A stretch of DNA of 53,477 nucleotides from Gemmatimonas sp. (lineage in GTDB: Bacteria; Krumholzibacteriota; Krumholzibacteriia; LZORAL124-64-63). Every line of letters begins with the position of its first letter. Positions within the stretch are counted from its first letter, which is position 1. The notes beneath the pieces were generated by a model. It searched no databases, was not told the origin of the DNA, and saw only the letters and a list, made by a program, of their open reading frames with translations. Shown here in pieces: positions 10,800-24,006 of this stretch. The position numbers were made by a program, and so were the translations under genes. The DNA lies in NCBI GenBank assembly GCA_013824755.1, contig PNOJ01000006.1, positions 1 through 53,477 on the forward strand, written 5' to 3'.

Positions 10800-11480
10800 A
10801 TGACTATTGACGACAAAGAGTTGCCGCATTCGCCACCGGCCCGCACCTGGCGCGAAAGCGTCGAGTGGGGCCGCAAGGCGATCCACGTCAGCTCGACGGC
10901 GCTGGCCGTTTGGGTCCTGTCGGTGCCCGATCCGTGGACCACGGCCGGTCTGGCGACCGCGACGCTGTTCGTCATGGCCGTGGACCTGGCCCGGCTGCGC
11001 ATGAAGCGCTGGGCCCTCTGGTTCTACCGGAAATTCCCGCTGATCTTCCGTCGCGACGAGCGCCACGACCTGTCCGGCGCGTCGGTGATGATGATCGGCG
11101 CCACGCTGGCCTCGTTCCTGTTCCCGCCGGCGCCGGCCGCCGCCGGCATCCTCTGCCTCGCCTGGGGCGACTCGGCGGCGGCGGTCGTGGGGCAGGCGGT
11201 CTCGTTCCGCCGGCGCCAGCTCGGCCTCGAACGCGACGACGGCACGCGGGCCCCGGTGGTGATCCGCCGTCGCGGCAAGACCTGGGTCGGCACCTTCGCC
11301 TGCTTCGCGGCCTCGACCCTGGTGACGGCCCTGGTGCTGCGCGGCGAGCCCGCCTTCGCCCTGGCGACGGGCGCCGTCGCCGCGATCATGGAACGCTGGA
11401 CGCCGGGCCGCTGGGACAACCTGACGATCCCGCTGGCCTCGGCGGCGGCGATCCAGTTCTGCCATACCTGGCTGCGCTGA
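10800..11480 (+). CDS. SEC59/DGK1/VTE5 family CTP-dependent lipid kinase-like (diacylglycerol/polyprenol kinase) membrane protein
   Basis: RKAIHVSS; AWGDSAAAVVGQ; RRRGKTWVGTFACF; DNLTIPL; multiple hydrophobic segments. Confidence 0.7.
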   Translation: MTIDDKELPHSPPARTWRESVEWGRKAIHVSSTALAVWVLSVPDPWTTAGLATATLFVMAVDLARLRMKRWALWFYRKFPLIFRRDERHDLSGASVMMIGATLASFLFPPAPAAAGILCLAWGDSAAAVVGQAVSFRRRQLGLERDDGTRAPVVIRRRGKTWVGTFACFAASTLVTALVLRGEPAFALATGAVAAIMERWTPGRWDNLTIPLASAAAIQFCHTWLR

Positions 11481-11548
11481 CCGCGCCCGCTGACGCCGCC
11501 CGCGACCGGGAGGCGGCGCCGTAGCGCCGAACCGAAAGAAAGACCGCG

Positions 11549-14596
<3,048 letters not shown>

Positions 14597-14606
14597 GGAG
14601 ACCTGC

Positions 14607-17465
14607 GTGAAGCTGATCATCGTCGAGTCCCCGGCCAAGGCCAGGACGATCGAGAAATTCCTGGGCGAAGGCTACGCGGTGGCGGCCAGCTACGGCCACA
14701 TCCGCGACCTGCCCGGCACCGCGGCCGAGATCCCCGCTTCCTGCCGCGACAAGCCGTGGGCCCGCCTGGGCGTGGACACCGACGACGGCTACCGGCCCAT
14801 CTACGTCGTCTCCAGCGAGAACGCGAAGCACGTCGCGCAGCTCAAGAAGCTGCTCAAGGGCGCCGACGAGCTGCTGCTGGCCACGGACGAGGACCGCGAG
14901 GGCGAGGCCATCAGCTGGCACGTGCTGGACGTCCTGCAGCCCTCGATCCCGGTGCGACGGATCGCCTTCCACGAGATCACGCGCCACGCCATCCTCGAAG
15001 CCCTGGCCAATCCCCGCGACCTGCACCTGGACCTCGTCCAGGCGCAGGAGAGCCGCCGCATCCTGGACCGGCTCTTCGGCTACACGCTGTCGCCCGTGCT
15101 CTGGAAGCGCGTGCGCACCAAGCTCAGCGCGGGCCGGGTGCAGAGCGCCGCCCTGCGCCTGCTCGTCGAACTGGAGGAGGCGCGTCTGCGCTTCCGGAGC
15201 GCCGAGTTCTGGGATCTCGAGGCCACCCTGGCCCCTTCCTCCGGCGAACCCTTCGTGGCCCGCCTGACCTCCGTCGACGGGCAGCGCCTGGCCGGGAGCA
15301 AGGATTTCGACCCCGACACCGGCAAGCTCAAGCTGCCCCGCAACCGCCAGGGCGACGGCGGCGCCCGCGGGGTGCTGCAGCTGGACGGCGACATGGCCCG
15401 GGCGCTGGCCGCGTCCGCGGCCGAGGCGCTGCCTTGGCGGGTGGGGAACATCGAGCGCAAGGAGTCGCGGCGCCGTCCGAAGCCGCCGCTGACCACCTCG
15501 ACGCTGCAACAGGCGGCCAGCAGCCAGCTGGGGTTCACGCCCCGGCGCACGATGCAGATCGCCCAGAAGCTCTACGAGGGCGTGGACCTCGGCGCCGGCG
15601 AGCGCGAGGGTCTGATCACCTACATGCGCACCGACTCGCTGACGCTCAGCGAGGAGGCGCTGCGCAGCGCGGCCGAGCTGATCCGCACCGCGTACGGGCC
15701 GGACTACACGCCGGGGCCGCGCCGCTACAAGACGGCGGCGAAGTCGGCCCAGGAGGCCCACGAGGCCATCCGGCCCACCGACCTGCGCCGCAGCCCGGAA
15801 GCGGTCGCCCGCTGGCTGGACAAGGAGGAGCGCGCCCTCTACGACCTGATCTGGCGCCGTACCCTGGCCAGCCAGATGGCCGACGCCGTGGTGGACAGCA
15901 CCGCCGTGGACCTGACCGCCAAGGCCGCCGGCAGCAGCCTGGTGCTGCGCGCCAACGGCTCGGTGGTGCGCTTCCCCGGCTTCCTGAAGGTCAGCGGCAA
16001 GGAGGACCAGGACACCCTGCTGCCCCCGCTCGAGACGGGCCAGTTCCTGGGTCGTCCCGGGGACGCCGCCGTCCTGAACACGCTCACGCCCACGCAGCAC
16101 ACGACGACACCGCCGGCCCGCTTCACCGAGGCCTCGCTCATCAAGCGGCTGGAGGAGGAGGGGATCGGCCGCCCCTCGACCTACGCGCCCACCATCTCCA
16201 CCATCGAGCAGCGCGAGTACGCGGTGAAGCGCAAGGGGGCGCTCGTGCCCACCTTCATCGGCATGGCGGTCATCCACCTCCTGCGCCGGCACTTCGACCA
16301 CTACGTCGACCTGAGGTTCACCGCCCGCATGGAGGAGGCGCTCGACGGGATCGCGGCGGGCGAGGTGGACCGCGCGGACTTCCTGGACGCGTTCTACCGC
16401 GGCAGCGCGACCGAGGGCCGCGGCCTGGTGCGCGACGTCGACGAGCAGCTCCCGCTGATCGACTACCCCGCCATCGACATCGGCGCCGAGCCGGGGACCG
16501 GCGAACCGCTCCAGGTGCGCATCGGGCGCACCTACGTCTACGTCCAGGCCGGCAACGGCGACGGCGTCCGCCGGGCCACGCTGCCGGTGGACCTGCTGAT
16601 CGACGAGCTGACCCCCGAGCGGGCCGCCGACCTGCTGGCCGCGCGCGAGCGGGCCGACGAGCCCATCGGCAGCGATCCGGACAGCGGCTTGAACATCTAC
16701 GTGCGCACCGGTCCGTTCGGCCCGTACCTCCAGCTCGGCGAGGTCGTCGAGGACCAGCCCAAGCCCAAGCGGGTGAGCCTGGGCCGCGCTGCCGATCCCG
16801 CCGCGATCGACCTGCCGGCGGCGCTGCGGCTGCTATCGCTGCCGCGGGTCGTCGGCGTCTGCCCGGAGACCGGCAAGCCGGTGCACGCCGGGCTGGGCCG
16901 CTTCGGACCGTACGTCGAGCGGGCGCGCGTCTTCGCGAGCATCGACAGCACCGAGGCGCTGTTCACGATCACCCTCGAGGAGGCGCTGCAGCGCATCCAG
17001 AACAAGAACCGCAAACCGGTCCTCAAGGAGATCGGGAACCACCCGCAGAGCGGCGTCCCCCTGCAGGTCATCCAGGGCCGCTACGGCCCCTACGTGAGCG
17101 ACGGCAAGCACCACGCCACGTTGCGCGACGGGGAGGACCCGCTGGCCGTGACCCTGGAACAGGCCGTGGTCCTGATCGCCGCCGCGGCGGAGAAGAAGGG
17201 CCGCAAACCGGCCGGCCGCGCCCGGAAGGCGACGACCAAGAAGGCGACAGTCAAGAAGACGACGGCCAAGAAGACGACGACCAAGAAGACGACCACGACG
17301 AAGGCGACGCCGGAGAAGGCTCCGACCAAGAAGACGACCAAGAAGAAGACGACGACCAAGAAGGCAGCGACCAAGAAGGCAGCGACCAAGAAGGCGACGG
17401 CCAGCAAGGCCGCGCCCAAGAAGAAGGCGCCCAGGAAAGCGGCGCCCCCCAAGACCTCGCGATGA
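14607..17465 (+). CDS. topA: DNA topoisomerase I with Lys/Thr/Ala-rich C-terminal tail
   Basis: GTG start; [61 protein letters not shown]-terminal repeats. Confidence 0.96.
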   Translation: MKLIIVESPAKARTIEKFLGEGYAVAASYGHIRDLPGTAAEIPASCRDKPWARLGVDTDDGYRPIYVVSSENAKHVAQLKKLLKGADELLLATDEDREGEAISWHVLDVLQPSIPVRRIAFHEITRHAILEALANPRDLHLDLVQAQESRRILDRLFGYTLSPVLWKRVRTKLSAGRVQSAALRLLVELEEARLRFRSAEFWDLEATLAPSSGEPFVARLTSVDGQRLAGSKDFDPDTGKLKLPRNRQGDGGARGVLQLDGDMARALAASAAEALPWRVGNIERKESRRRPKPPLTTSTLQQAASSQLGFTPRRTMQIAQKLYEGVDLGAGEREGLITYMRTDSLTLSEEALRSAAELIRTAYGPDYTPGPRRYKTAAKSAQEAHEAIRPTDLRRSPEAVARWLDKEERALYDLIWRRTLASQMADAVVDSTAVDLTAKAAGSSLVLRANGSVVRFPGFLKVSGKEDQDTLLPPLETGQFLGRPGDAAVLNTLTPTQHTTTPPARFTEASLIKRLEEEGIGRPSTYAPTISTIEQREYAVKRKGALVPTFIGMAVIHLLRRHFDHYVDLRFTARMEEALDGIAAGEVDRADFLDAFYRGSATEGRGLVRDVDEQLPLIDYPAIDIGAEPGTGEPLQVRIGRTYVYVQAGNGDGVRRATLPVDLLIDELTPERAADLLAARERADEPIGSDPDSGLNIYVRTGPFGPYLQLGEVVEDQPKPKRVSLGRAADPAAIDLPAALRLLSLPRVVGVCPETGKPVHAGLGRFGPYVERARVFASIDSTEALFTITLEEALQRIQNKNRKPVLKEIGNHPQSGVPLQVIQGRYGPYVSDGKHHATLRDGEDPLAVTLEQAVVLIAAAAEKKGRKPAGRARKATTKKATVKKTTAKKTTTKKTTTTKATPEKAPTKKTTKKKTTTKKAATKKAATKKATASKAAPKKKAPRKAAPPKTSR
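17215..17455 (+). repeat. Degenerate ACCAAGAAG-type repeats encoding TKK/ATKKA histone-like tail of TopA
   Basis: e.g. gcgaccaagaaggca gcgaccaagaaggcg tandem 15-mers. Confidence 0.85.
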
Positions 17466-18814
17466 ACGGCAGCCAGGTCCACGTGGTCGGCGGCGGCCTG
17501 GCGGGCTGCGAGGCGGCGCTCCAGCTGGCCCGCCTGGGCGTGCCCTGCACGCTGCACGAGATGCGCCCGGTCCGCTCCACGCCCGCCCACCGCACCGCCG
17601 GCCTGGCGGAGGTCGTCTGCTCCAACTCGCTCAAGAGCACCGAACCCGCCACGGCCTCGGGCCTGCTCAAGGCCGAGCTGGACCTGGCGGGATGCCGGCT
17701 GCTCGGCGCCGCCCGCGGCGCCGCCGTGCCCGCCGGCGCGGCCCTGGCCGTGGACCGCGAGCTCTTCTCCGCGGCCGTCGCCGCGCTGATCGCCGCCGAG
17801 CCCCTCGTCACGCTGGTCCGGGACGAGGTCGTGGACTTCGCCGACGATCCCGCCGCGCGCTGGATCGTCGCCACCGGCCCCTTGACCTCGCCGGACCTCA
17901 ACGCCGCGATCGCGCGGCGGACGGGCCGGGAGGGGCTGCACTTCTTCGACGCCGTCGCCCCCTCGGTGAGCCTGGAGTCGCTGGACTGCGACCGGCTGTT
18001 CCGCGCCGCGCGCTACGACAAGGGCGAGGCGGACTACTGGAACGCCCCCCTGGACCGCGAGGAGTACCGGGCCTTCTGCGCGGCGCTGGTCGCGGCCGAG
18101 CGCACCGAGGTCCACGACTTCGAGAAGTCCCTGCTCTTCGACGGCTGCCAGCCCGTCGAGGAGATCGCCGACACCGGTCCCGAGACGCTCGCCCACGGGC
18201 CGCTGCGCCCGGTGGGCCTGCGGCATCCGCGGACGGGCGAGCGGGCCCACGCCGTGGTGCAGCTGCGCCAGGAGAACGAGGCCGGGACCATCTTCGGGCT
18301 GGTGGGCTTCCAGACGCGGCTGAAGCAGGGCGAGCAGCGCCGCGTCTTCCGGATGATCCCGGGGCTGGAGCGCGCGGAGTTCGTGCGCTACGGGCAGCTG
18401 CACCGCAACCTCTACCTCGACGCGCCCCGCGTGCTGGACGCCCGCTTCGCCCTGCGCGACGACGCGCGGATCCGCTTCGCCGGGCAGATCACGGGCGTCG
18501 AGGGCTACGTGGAGTCGATCGCCTCGGGCCTGACCACGGCCTGGCGCCTGGCGGCCGAGCTGCGGGCGCTCGACCTGCCGGACTGGCCGGACCGGACCCT
18601 GCTGGGGGCCCTGCTCGACGGGTTCCTGCGCGACGGCACGAGCCGCCGCTTCAGCCCGATGAACGCCAACTTCGGCCTGCTGCCGGTCGCGCCGGACGTC
18701 GCCCGCGGGCGGCGCGGACGGCAGCAGCGCAAGGAGATCCTGGCCGAGCGCTCGCTCGCTGCCTTGCGCGCGCACCTCGCCGAGCCCGCGACGGCCGCGC
18801 TGCTGGCGCCGTAG
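17462..18814 (+). CDS. trmFO: Methylenetetrahydrofolate--tRNA-(uracil-5-)-methyltransferase
   Basis: [60 protein letters not shown] overlap with topA. Confidence 0.95.
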   Translation: MNGSQVHVVGGGLAGCEAALQLARLGVPCTLHEMRPVRSTPAHRTAGLAEVVCSNSLKSTEPATASGLLKAELDLAGCRLLGAARGAAVPAGAALAVDRELFSAAVAALIAAEPLVTLVRDEVVDFADDPAARWIVATGPLTSPDLNAAIARRTGREGLHFFDAVAPSVSLESLDCDRLFRAARYDKGEADYWNAPLDREEYRAFCAALVAAERTEVHDFEKSLLFDGCQPVEEIADTGPETLAHGPLRPVGLRHPRTGERAHAVVQLRQENEAGTIFGLVGFQTRLKQGEQRRVFRMIPGLERAEFVRYGQLHRNLYLDAPRVLDARFALRDDARIRFAGQITGVEGYVESIASGLTTAWRLAAELRALDLPDWPDRTLLGALLDGFLRDGTSRRFSPMNANFGLLPVAPDVARGRRGRQQRKEILAERSLAALRAHLAEPATAALLAP

Positions 18815-18836
18815 CCGACGGGCGCCGCGGCCCTGC

Positions 18837-18865
18837 TTGCCACCCCCGGAGGCCGATGGTAGATT
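18837..18865 (+). promoter_or_regulatory. sigma70-like promoter TTGCCA-17-TAGATT with extended -10 (TGG) upstream of xerC
   Basis: -35 18837-18842, -10 18860-18865; the ORF-track TTG start coincides with the -35. Confidence 0.6.
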
Positions 18866-18881
18866 CGCGGGGGAGGTGACC

Positions 18882-19835
18882 GTGGACCGCGTGCAGGAGT
18901 TCCGACGCCATCTGGCGGCCGAGAAGGGGAGCAGCCCGCGGACCGTGTCCGCCTACGGCCGCGACCTCGACGATTTCGTCGTCGACGCGCGCGCCGCCGG
19001 CCACCTGCCGGAAGCACCCGACGACGCCGACTGGCGCCGCCTCTTCGCCGAGCGCCCCGCCCTGCGCGACCACCTGGCCCAGATGCGGCGGCGCGGCCGC
19101 AGCAAGTCCACCATCGCCCGCCACCTGGCGGCGATCCGGGGCTTCGCCCGCTACCTGCACCTCGACGGGGTGCTGCCGGCGCTGCCGCCGGCCCTGTCCG
19201 GCGGTCGCACCGCGGCGGGCAGGGAGCGGCGCCTGCCGCGCGATCTCACCGAGGAGCTGGTCGAGGCCCTGCTGGCCCTGCCCGACGCGACGACGCCCCG
19301 GGGCCGCCGCGACCGGGCGATCCTGGAGTCCGTCTACGGCCTGGGGCTGCGCCTCGCGGAGGTCGTCGGTCTGGACCTGGGCGACCTCGACCTGCCCGGC
19401 GAACGCGTCCGCGTGCGGGGCAAGGGCGACAAGGAACGCCTGCAACCCCTGCTGGGGGCCACCAGGACGGCGCTGCTGCAGCATCTCGAAGGCTGCCTCG
19501 ACGGCGAGGGCCTGCTGGCGCTGCGCGACGGCACGCTGCGCGGAACCGACCGCTCGCGGCCGGTGTTCGTCGCCCGTCACGGCCGCCGCATCGCGCACCG
19601 CACGGTGCAGGCGATGGTCGCGCGGCACGCCGGCGAGCTGGCCGGCCTGCGCGGCGTGTCGCCCCACACCCTGCGCCATTCCTTCGCCACCCACCTGCTC
19701 GACGGGGGCGCCGGCATCCGGGTGGTCCAGGAGCTGCTCGGGCACGAGCACCTGGCCACGACCCAGATCTACACCCACCTCTCCCGGGCCCGCCTGCGGG
19801 AGGAGTTCCGGAAGGCCCACCCGCGCTCCGAATGA
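18882..19835 (+). CDS. xerC: Tyrosine recombinase XerC
   Basis: VDRVQEFRRHLAAEKGSSPRTVSAYGRDLDDF; GLRLAEVVGLDLGD; RVRGKGDKERLQPL; SPHTLRHSFATHLL; TTQIYTHLSRARL; GTG preceded by GGGGAGG. Confidence 0.92.
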   Translation: MDRVQEFRRHLAAEKGSSPRTVSAYGRDLDDFVVDARAAGHLPEAPDDADWRRLFAERPALRDHLAQMRRRGRSKSTIARHLAAIRGFARYLHLDGVLPALPPALSGGRTAAGRERRLPRDLTEELVEALLALPDATTPRGRRDRAILESVYGLGLRLAEVVGLDLGDLDLPGERVRVRGKGDKERLQPLLGATRTALLQHLEGCLDGEGLLALRDGTLRGTDRSRPVFVARHGRRIAHRTVQAMVARHAGELAGLRGVSPHTLRHSFATHLLDGGAGIRVVQELLGHEHLATTQIYTHLSRARLREEFRKAHPRSE

Positions 19836-19871
19836 GCGGCGGCCGGGGAACCGGCCAGGACGGAGACCAGG

Positions 19872-20423
19872 ATGAGACGACGCAGCACGACGGTGCTGGC
19901 GGTGCTGCGCGACGGCGCCGCGGCCATCGCCAGCGACGGCCAGGTGACGCTCGGCGCCACGGTCGTCAAGCACGGCGCGGTCAAGGTGCGCCGACTGCTG
20001 GGGGGCAAGGTCCTGGTGGGCTTCGCCGGCGGCGCCGCCGACGCGCTGACGCTGTTCGAGGCGATCGAGGGCCACCTCGAGCGGTCGCGGGGCAACCTGC
20101 GCCGCGCCGCCGTGGAGATGGCCCGCCAGTGGCGGAGCGACCGGGTGCTGCGGCGGCTGGAGGCCATGCTCCTCTGCACCGACGGCGTCGACCTCTACAC
20201 GATCTCGGGCAACGGCGACGTCATCGAGGGCGAGGAGGGCTGCGCCGCCGTCGGTTCCGGCGCGCCCTACGCCCTGGCGGCGGCCCGGGCCCTGCTGCGC
20301 CACACCGCGCTGCCGGCGGCCGGGATCTGCCGCGAGTCGCTGCGCGTGGCCGGCGAGATCTGCATCTACACCAACGACCAGGTCACCCTGCTGGAGCTCG
20401 GCGGGGGGGAGGACGACGCGTGA
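19872..20423 (+). CDS. hslV: ATP-dependent protease peptidase subunit HslV
   Basis: TTVLAVLRDGAAAIASDGQVTLG; VGFAGGAADALTLFE; GSGAPYALAAARALL; ICIYTND. Confidence 0.95.
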   Translation: MRRRSTTVLAVLRDGAAAIASDGQVTLGATVVKHGAVKVRRLLGGKVLVGFAGGAADALTLFEAIEGHLERSRGNLRRAAVEMARQWRSDRVLRRLEAMLLCTDGVDLYTISGNGDVIEGEEGCAAVGSGAPYALAAARALLRHTALPAAGICRESLRVAGEICIYTNDQVTLLELGGGEDDA

Positions 20424-21775
20424 CCCTGCAGTTCGCGAGCGAGGCGTCGACGTGGTCCTGCCGGGCCATCGTGGCGCAGCTCGACCGCCACATCATCGGG
20501 CAGGAGCGGGCCAAGCGCGCGGTGGCGATCGCCCTGCGCAACCGCTGGCGACGCCTGCGGCTGCCGGCGGCGGCCGCCGCCGAGATCGTGCCCAACAACA
20601 TCATCATGATCGGGCCCACCGGCGTGGGGAAGACCGAGATCGCGCGGCGCCTGTCGCAGCTGGCGGGCCTGCCCTTCCTGAAGGTCGAGGCCACCAAGTT
20701 CACGGAGAAGGGCTACGTCGGCCGCGACGTGGACTCGATGATCCGCGATCTGGTGGAGGTCGGCATCGCGCTTCTGCGCCGCCGCAAGGAGGACGAGCTG
20801 CGCGCCGACCTCGAGGCGGCGGTCGAGGAGAAGCTCATCGACCTGCTGTTCCCGCCCCTCGCCGCCGCCGGCGACCCGGAGCGCGAGCAGCGCTGGCAGC
20901 GCTCGCGCGAGAAGATCCGCCAGCAGATCCGCGAACGCGTGCTGGAGGAGAGCAGCGTCACGATCACGACCAGCTCGCAGCGCGTCCCGCTGGCCAACAT
21001 CTTCACCGCGGCCGGGGAGGAGATGGACGCCTCGTTCGCCGACGGCCTCGGTTCGCTCTTCCCGAAGAAGACCCGCGAGAGCGTGATGACCGTCGCGCAG
21101 GCGCGCAAGGTGCTCGCCGACCAGGAGCTCGACCGCCGGCTCGACCAGGAGCAGCTGGCGCAGCAGGCCCTGGAGCTGGTGGAGCAGGGCGGCATCGTCT
21201 TCATCGACGAGATCGACAAGATCGCCTCGACCGGGCGCGGCGGGCACGGCCCGGACGTCAGCCGCGAGGGCGTCCAGCGCGACCTGCTGCCGGTCGTCGA
21301 GGGCGCCACCGTCAGCACCAAGCACGGCCCGGTGCGGACCGACCACATCCTGTTCATCGCCGCCGGCGCCTTCCACATGAGTAAGCCCAGCGACCTGATC
21401 CCCGAGCTGCAGGGGCGCTTCCCCATCCGCGTCGAACTTGACCATCTGGCCGAGGAGCATTATCTGCGGATCCTGAGGGAGCCCGACAGCTCCCTGCTGA
21501 AGCAGTACCAGGCGCTCCTGGCGGCCGACGGCGTGACGGTGGGCTTCACCGACGAGGCCGTCGAGCGCCTGGCCGGCATCGCCATGGAACTGAACCGGCG
21601 CCTGGAGAACATCGGCGCGCGGCGGCTGCAGACCATCATGGCGCAGCTGCTCGACGACCTGCTCTTCGACGCCCCGGAGAACGCCGCCGGCCCGGTGACG
21701 ATCGACGGCGACTACGTGGAGCGTCGCCTGGCCGGGCTGGTGCGCGACGAGGACCTCAGCCGCTACATCCTGTAA
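20420..21775 (+). CDS. hslU: ATP-dependent protease ATPase subunit HslU
   Basis: LDRHIIGQERAKRAVAIALRNRWRR; GPTGVGKTEIARRL; FTEKGYVGRDVDSMIRDL; GPDVSREGVQRDLLPVVEG; GTGA overlap with hslV. Confidence 0.96.
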   Translation: MTLQFASEASTWSCRAIVAQLDRHIIGQERAKRAVAIALRNRWRRLRLPAAAAAEIVPNNIIMIGPTGVGKTEIARRLSQLAGLPFLKVEATKFTEKGYVGRDVDSMIRDLVEVGIALLRRRKEDELRADLEAAVEEKLIDLLFPPLAAAGDPEREQRWQRSREKIRQQIRERVLEESSVTITTSSQRVPLANIFTAAGEEMDASFADGLGSLFPKKTRESVMTVAQARKVLADQELDRRLDQEQLAQQALELVEQGGIVFIDEIDKIASTGRGGHGPDVSREGVQRDLLPVVEGATVSTKHGPVRTDHILFIAAGAFHMSKPSDLIPELQGRFPIRVELDHLAEEHYLRILREPDSSLLKQYQALLAADGVTVGFTDEAVERLAGIAMELNRRLENIGARRLQTIMAQLLDDLLFDAPENAAGPVTIDGDYVERRLAGLVRDEDLSRYIL

Positions 21776-21820
21776 CACGACACGCGAGCGAGCCGGCGCG
21801 GCCGGCCGCGAGGAGGCACG

Positions 21821-22738
21821 ATGAGTCTCGGACAGAAGGACTTTCTCTCGATCCCCCAGCACACCCCGGCGGACCTGCGGCGGATCCTCGACCTGGCGAA
21901 GCAGCAGAAGCCCCTGGCGCGCCGCCACGAGCTGCCGCACTCGCACCCCAACCGCACCCTGGCCTGCGTCTTCGCCAAGCCCAGTCTGCGCACGCGCGTC
22001 AGCTTCGAGACGGCCATGATGCAGCTGGGCGGCAACTCCCTGTTCATCACGGACAAGGAGATCGGCATGGGCGTGCGGGAGTCCGTCCACGACGTCGCCA
22101 AGGTGATGAGCCGCTTCGTCGACGCGATCATGATCCGCTGGTTCGACCACGGCGAGGTCGTGGAGCTGGCGCGCCACGCCGACGTGCCGGTCATCAACGG
22201 CCTGACCGACCTGCTGCACCCCTGCCAGGTGATGGGGGACATCCTGACCGTCGAGGAGCACCTCGGGACCATCGAGAACAAGACCGTGGTCATGGTGGGC
22301 GACGGCAACAACCTCGCCAACAGCTGGATCAACGCCGCCCGGCGCTTCCCCTTCAACTTCGTGCTGGCCTGCCCGCCGGGCTACGAGCCGGACCAGGGGA
22401 TCATGGACGCCGCCGAGCAGGACGGCGCCTCCTTCTGCATCACGCACGACCCGCAGGAGGCCGTGGAGGGCGCCCACGTCATCTACAGCGACGCCTTCTA
22501 CAGCATGGGCCAGGAGGCGGAGGCCGTGAAGCGACGCGCCGACTTCGCGCCCTACCAGATCACCGCCGGCCTGCTGGCCGCCGCCGACCCGAAGCACATC
22601 GTGATGCACTGCCTGCCCGCCCACCGCGGGGAGGAGATCACCGACGAGGTGATGGACGGGCCGCACTCGGTGGTCTTCGACGAGGCCGAGAACCGCCAGC
22701 ACGCGCAGCGGGCCATCATCGCCCTGCTGATGGCCTGA
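21821..22738 (+). CDS. argF: Ornithine carbamoyltransferase
   Basis: FAKPSLRTRVSFETAM; LLHPCQVMGD; HCLPAHRGEEITDEV; DEAENRQHAQ. Confidence 0.92.
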   Translation: MSLGQKDFLSIPQHTPADLRRILDLAKQQKPLARRHELPHSHPNRTLACVFAKPSLRTRVSFETAMMQLGGNSLFITDKEIGMGVRESVHDVAKVMSRFVDAIMIRWFDHGEVVELARHADVPVINGLTDLLHPCQVMGDILTVEEHLGTIENKTVVMVGDGNNLANSWINAARRFPFNFVLACPPGYEPDQGIMDAAEQDGASFCITHDPQEAVEGAHVIYSDAFYSMGQEAEAVKRRADFAPYQITAGLLAAADPKHIVMHCLPAHRGEEITDEVMDGPHSVVFDEAENRQHAQRAIIALLMA

Positions 22739-22740
22739 CC

Positions 22741-24006
22741 GTGACGCGCCGGCCGCACGACGCCGCCCGGAGGGCGGGGATCCTGGTCCCCGCCCTGCTG
22801 GCTTGCCTGGCCGCGGCCTGCGCCCAGATCGAACCGCCGCGCGGCGGCCCCGAGGACCGCACGCCGCCGGTGCTGCTGACCGTCAGCCCCGATTCCGGCG
22901 CCGTGGGTCTGCGGGGCGTCGACCGCCTGGAATTCACGTTCTCGGAGAAGGTCGACCCCCGGCCGGCCCAGCGCTTCCTGAAGCTGTACCCGCCGCTGGA
23001 GATCGCCAAGACGAAGTGGCACGGCCGCCGTCGCGCCGAAGTGCTGCTGCGCGACACCCTGCCGGCGGACACGGTGGTGGTGGTGGAGATCCCTCGCGGC
23101 CTGCCCGACGCCCACCGCGTCGCCTCCGACCGCACGCGACGCTACCCGATCGCCACCGCCGACAGCCTGCCGCCCGGCCGGATCGAGCTGACCGCCGTCT
23201 TCCACGACGTCGCGGCCCGCGACGCCGTGCTCGAACTGTATCCGGCCGAACCGGAATCGCTGCCCTGGAACCGCCGGGAGCTGGCCCGCCGCGCCGAGGC
23301 GGACAGCGGCGGCTTCCTCGCGGCGGCCTGGCTGCCGGCGCCCGGCGGCCCCTGGGTGGCCCGCCTCTTCCAGGACACGAACCACGACCTGCGTGCGGGG
23401 GAGGACGAAGCCCAGCGCCTGCTGCCGGGCACCTGGGCCACGACCCGGGAGGCGCCGCGCACGTCCCTGGGCACGATCCGCCTCTTCGCGCCGCGCGATC
23501 CCGGCAGCGTGAGGGGCTTCTACCCGGCCGTGGCCGAGTCGACGCGCGCGCTGTTCGGCTGGGTCGCGAAGATCGCCGAGCAGGACACCGGCTTCGCGCC
23601 CGTGCACGCCGGCGCCGCCGCGCCGCCGCGCCTGCGCGTCGCGGCCGGCGACACCGCCGTCTGGGACCAGGCCGGCCCCGGCGCGGTCCGGGTCATCCTG
23701 TTCGCGGATCTCGACGGCGACAGCCTGCTGAGCGCGCTGCCGGATTCCACCGCGCTCGCCGACAGCGTGCTCTGGAACTGGGAACCGTTCGCCGTCGCCG
23801 ACTCGCTGACCGTGGAGCCGGGGATGCCCCTGCCGATCGCGCTGCCGCCGGTGCCGGCGCGGGGGGTCCCATGCCGGGATGCGCCGCCGCCGAAACCGGT
23901 GGCCTCGGCTGCGCCCGACTCGCTGGCCGCTTCGCCGGCGGACTCGACGGCGAGCGCGCCCGCCCCGGGCGACGCCGCCGACCCCGATGCCCGGGAGGAG
24001 CCGTGA
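22741..24006 (+). CDS. Lipoprotein with SbsA/Big_5-like Ig domain
   Basis: GTG start; lipobox [43 protein letters not shown]; Pro/Ala-rich C-terminus. Confidence 0.65.
   Translation: MTRRPHDAARRAGILVPALLACLAAACAQIEPPRGGPEDRTPPVLLTVSPDSGAVGLRGVDRLEFTFSEKVDPRPAQRFLKLYPPLEIAKTKWHGRRRAEVLLRDTLPADTVVVVEIPRGLPDAHRVASDRTRRYPIATADSLPPGRIELTAVFHDVAARDAVLELYPAEPESLPWNRRELARRAEADSGGFLAAAWLPAPGGPWVARLFQDTNHDLRAGEDEAQRLLPGTWATTREAPRTSLGTIRLFAPRDPGSVRGFYPAVAESTRALFGWVAKIAEQDTGFAPVHAGAAAPPRLRVAAGDTAVWDQAGPGAVRVILFADLDGDSLLSALPDSTALADSVLWNWEPFAVADSLTVEPGMPLPIALPPVPARGVPCRDAPPPKPVASAAPDSLAASPADSTASAPAPGDAADPDAREEP

Noticed and set aside
17215-17455. Possible CRISPR-like or minisatellite array in the topA tail
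   Set aside because: Short in-frame degenerate repeats coding for a basic tail, no spacers.
21821-22738. N-acetyl- or N-succinylornithine carbamoyltransferase rather than argF (PSLRTR instead of STRTR)
   Set aside because: HPCQ and HCLPAHRGEEITDEV motifs fit ordinary ornithine carbamoyltransferase; PSLRTR is also found in ordinary OTCases.
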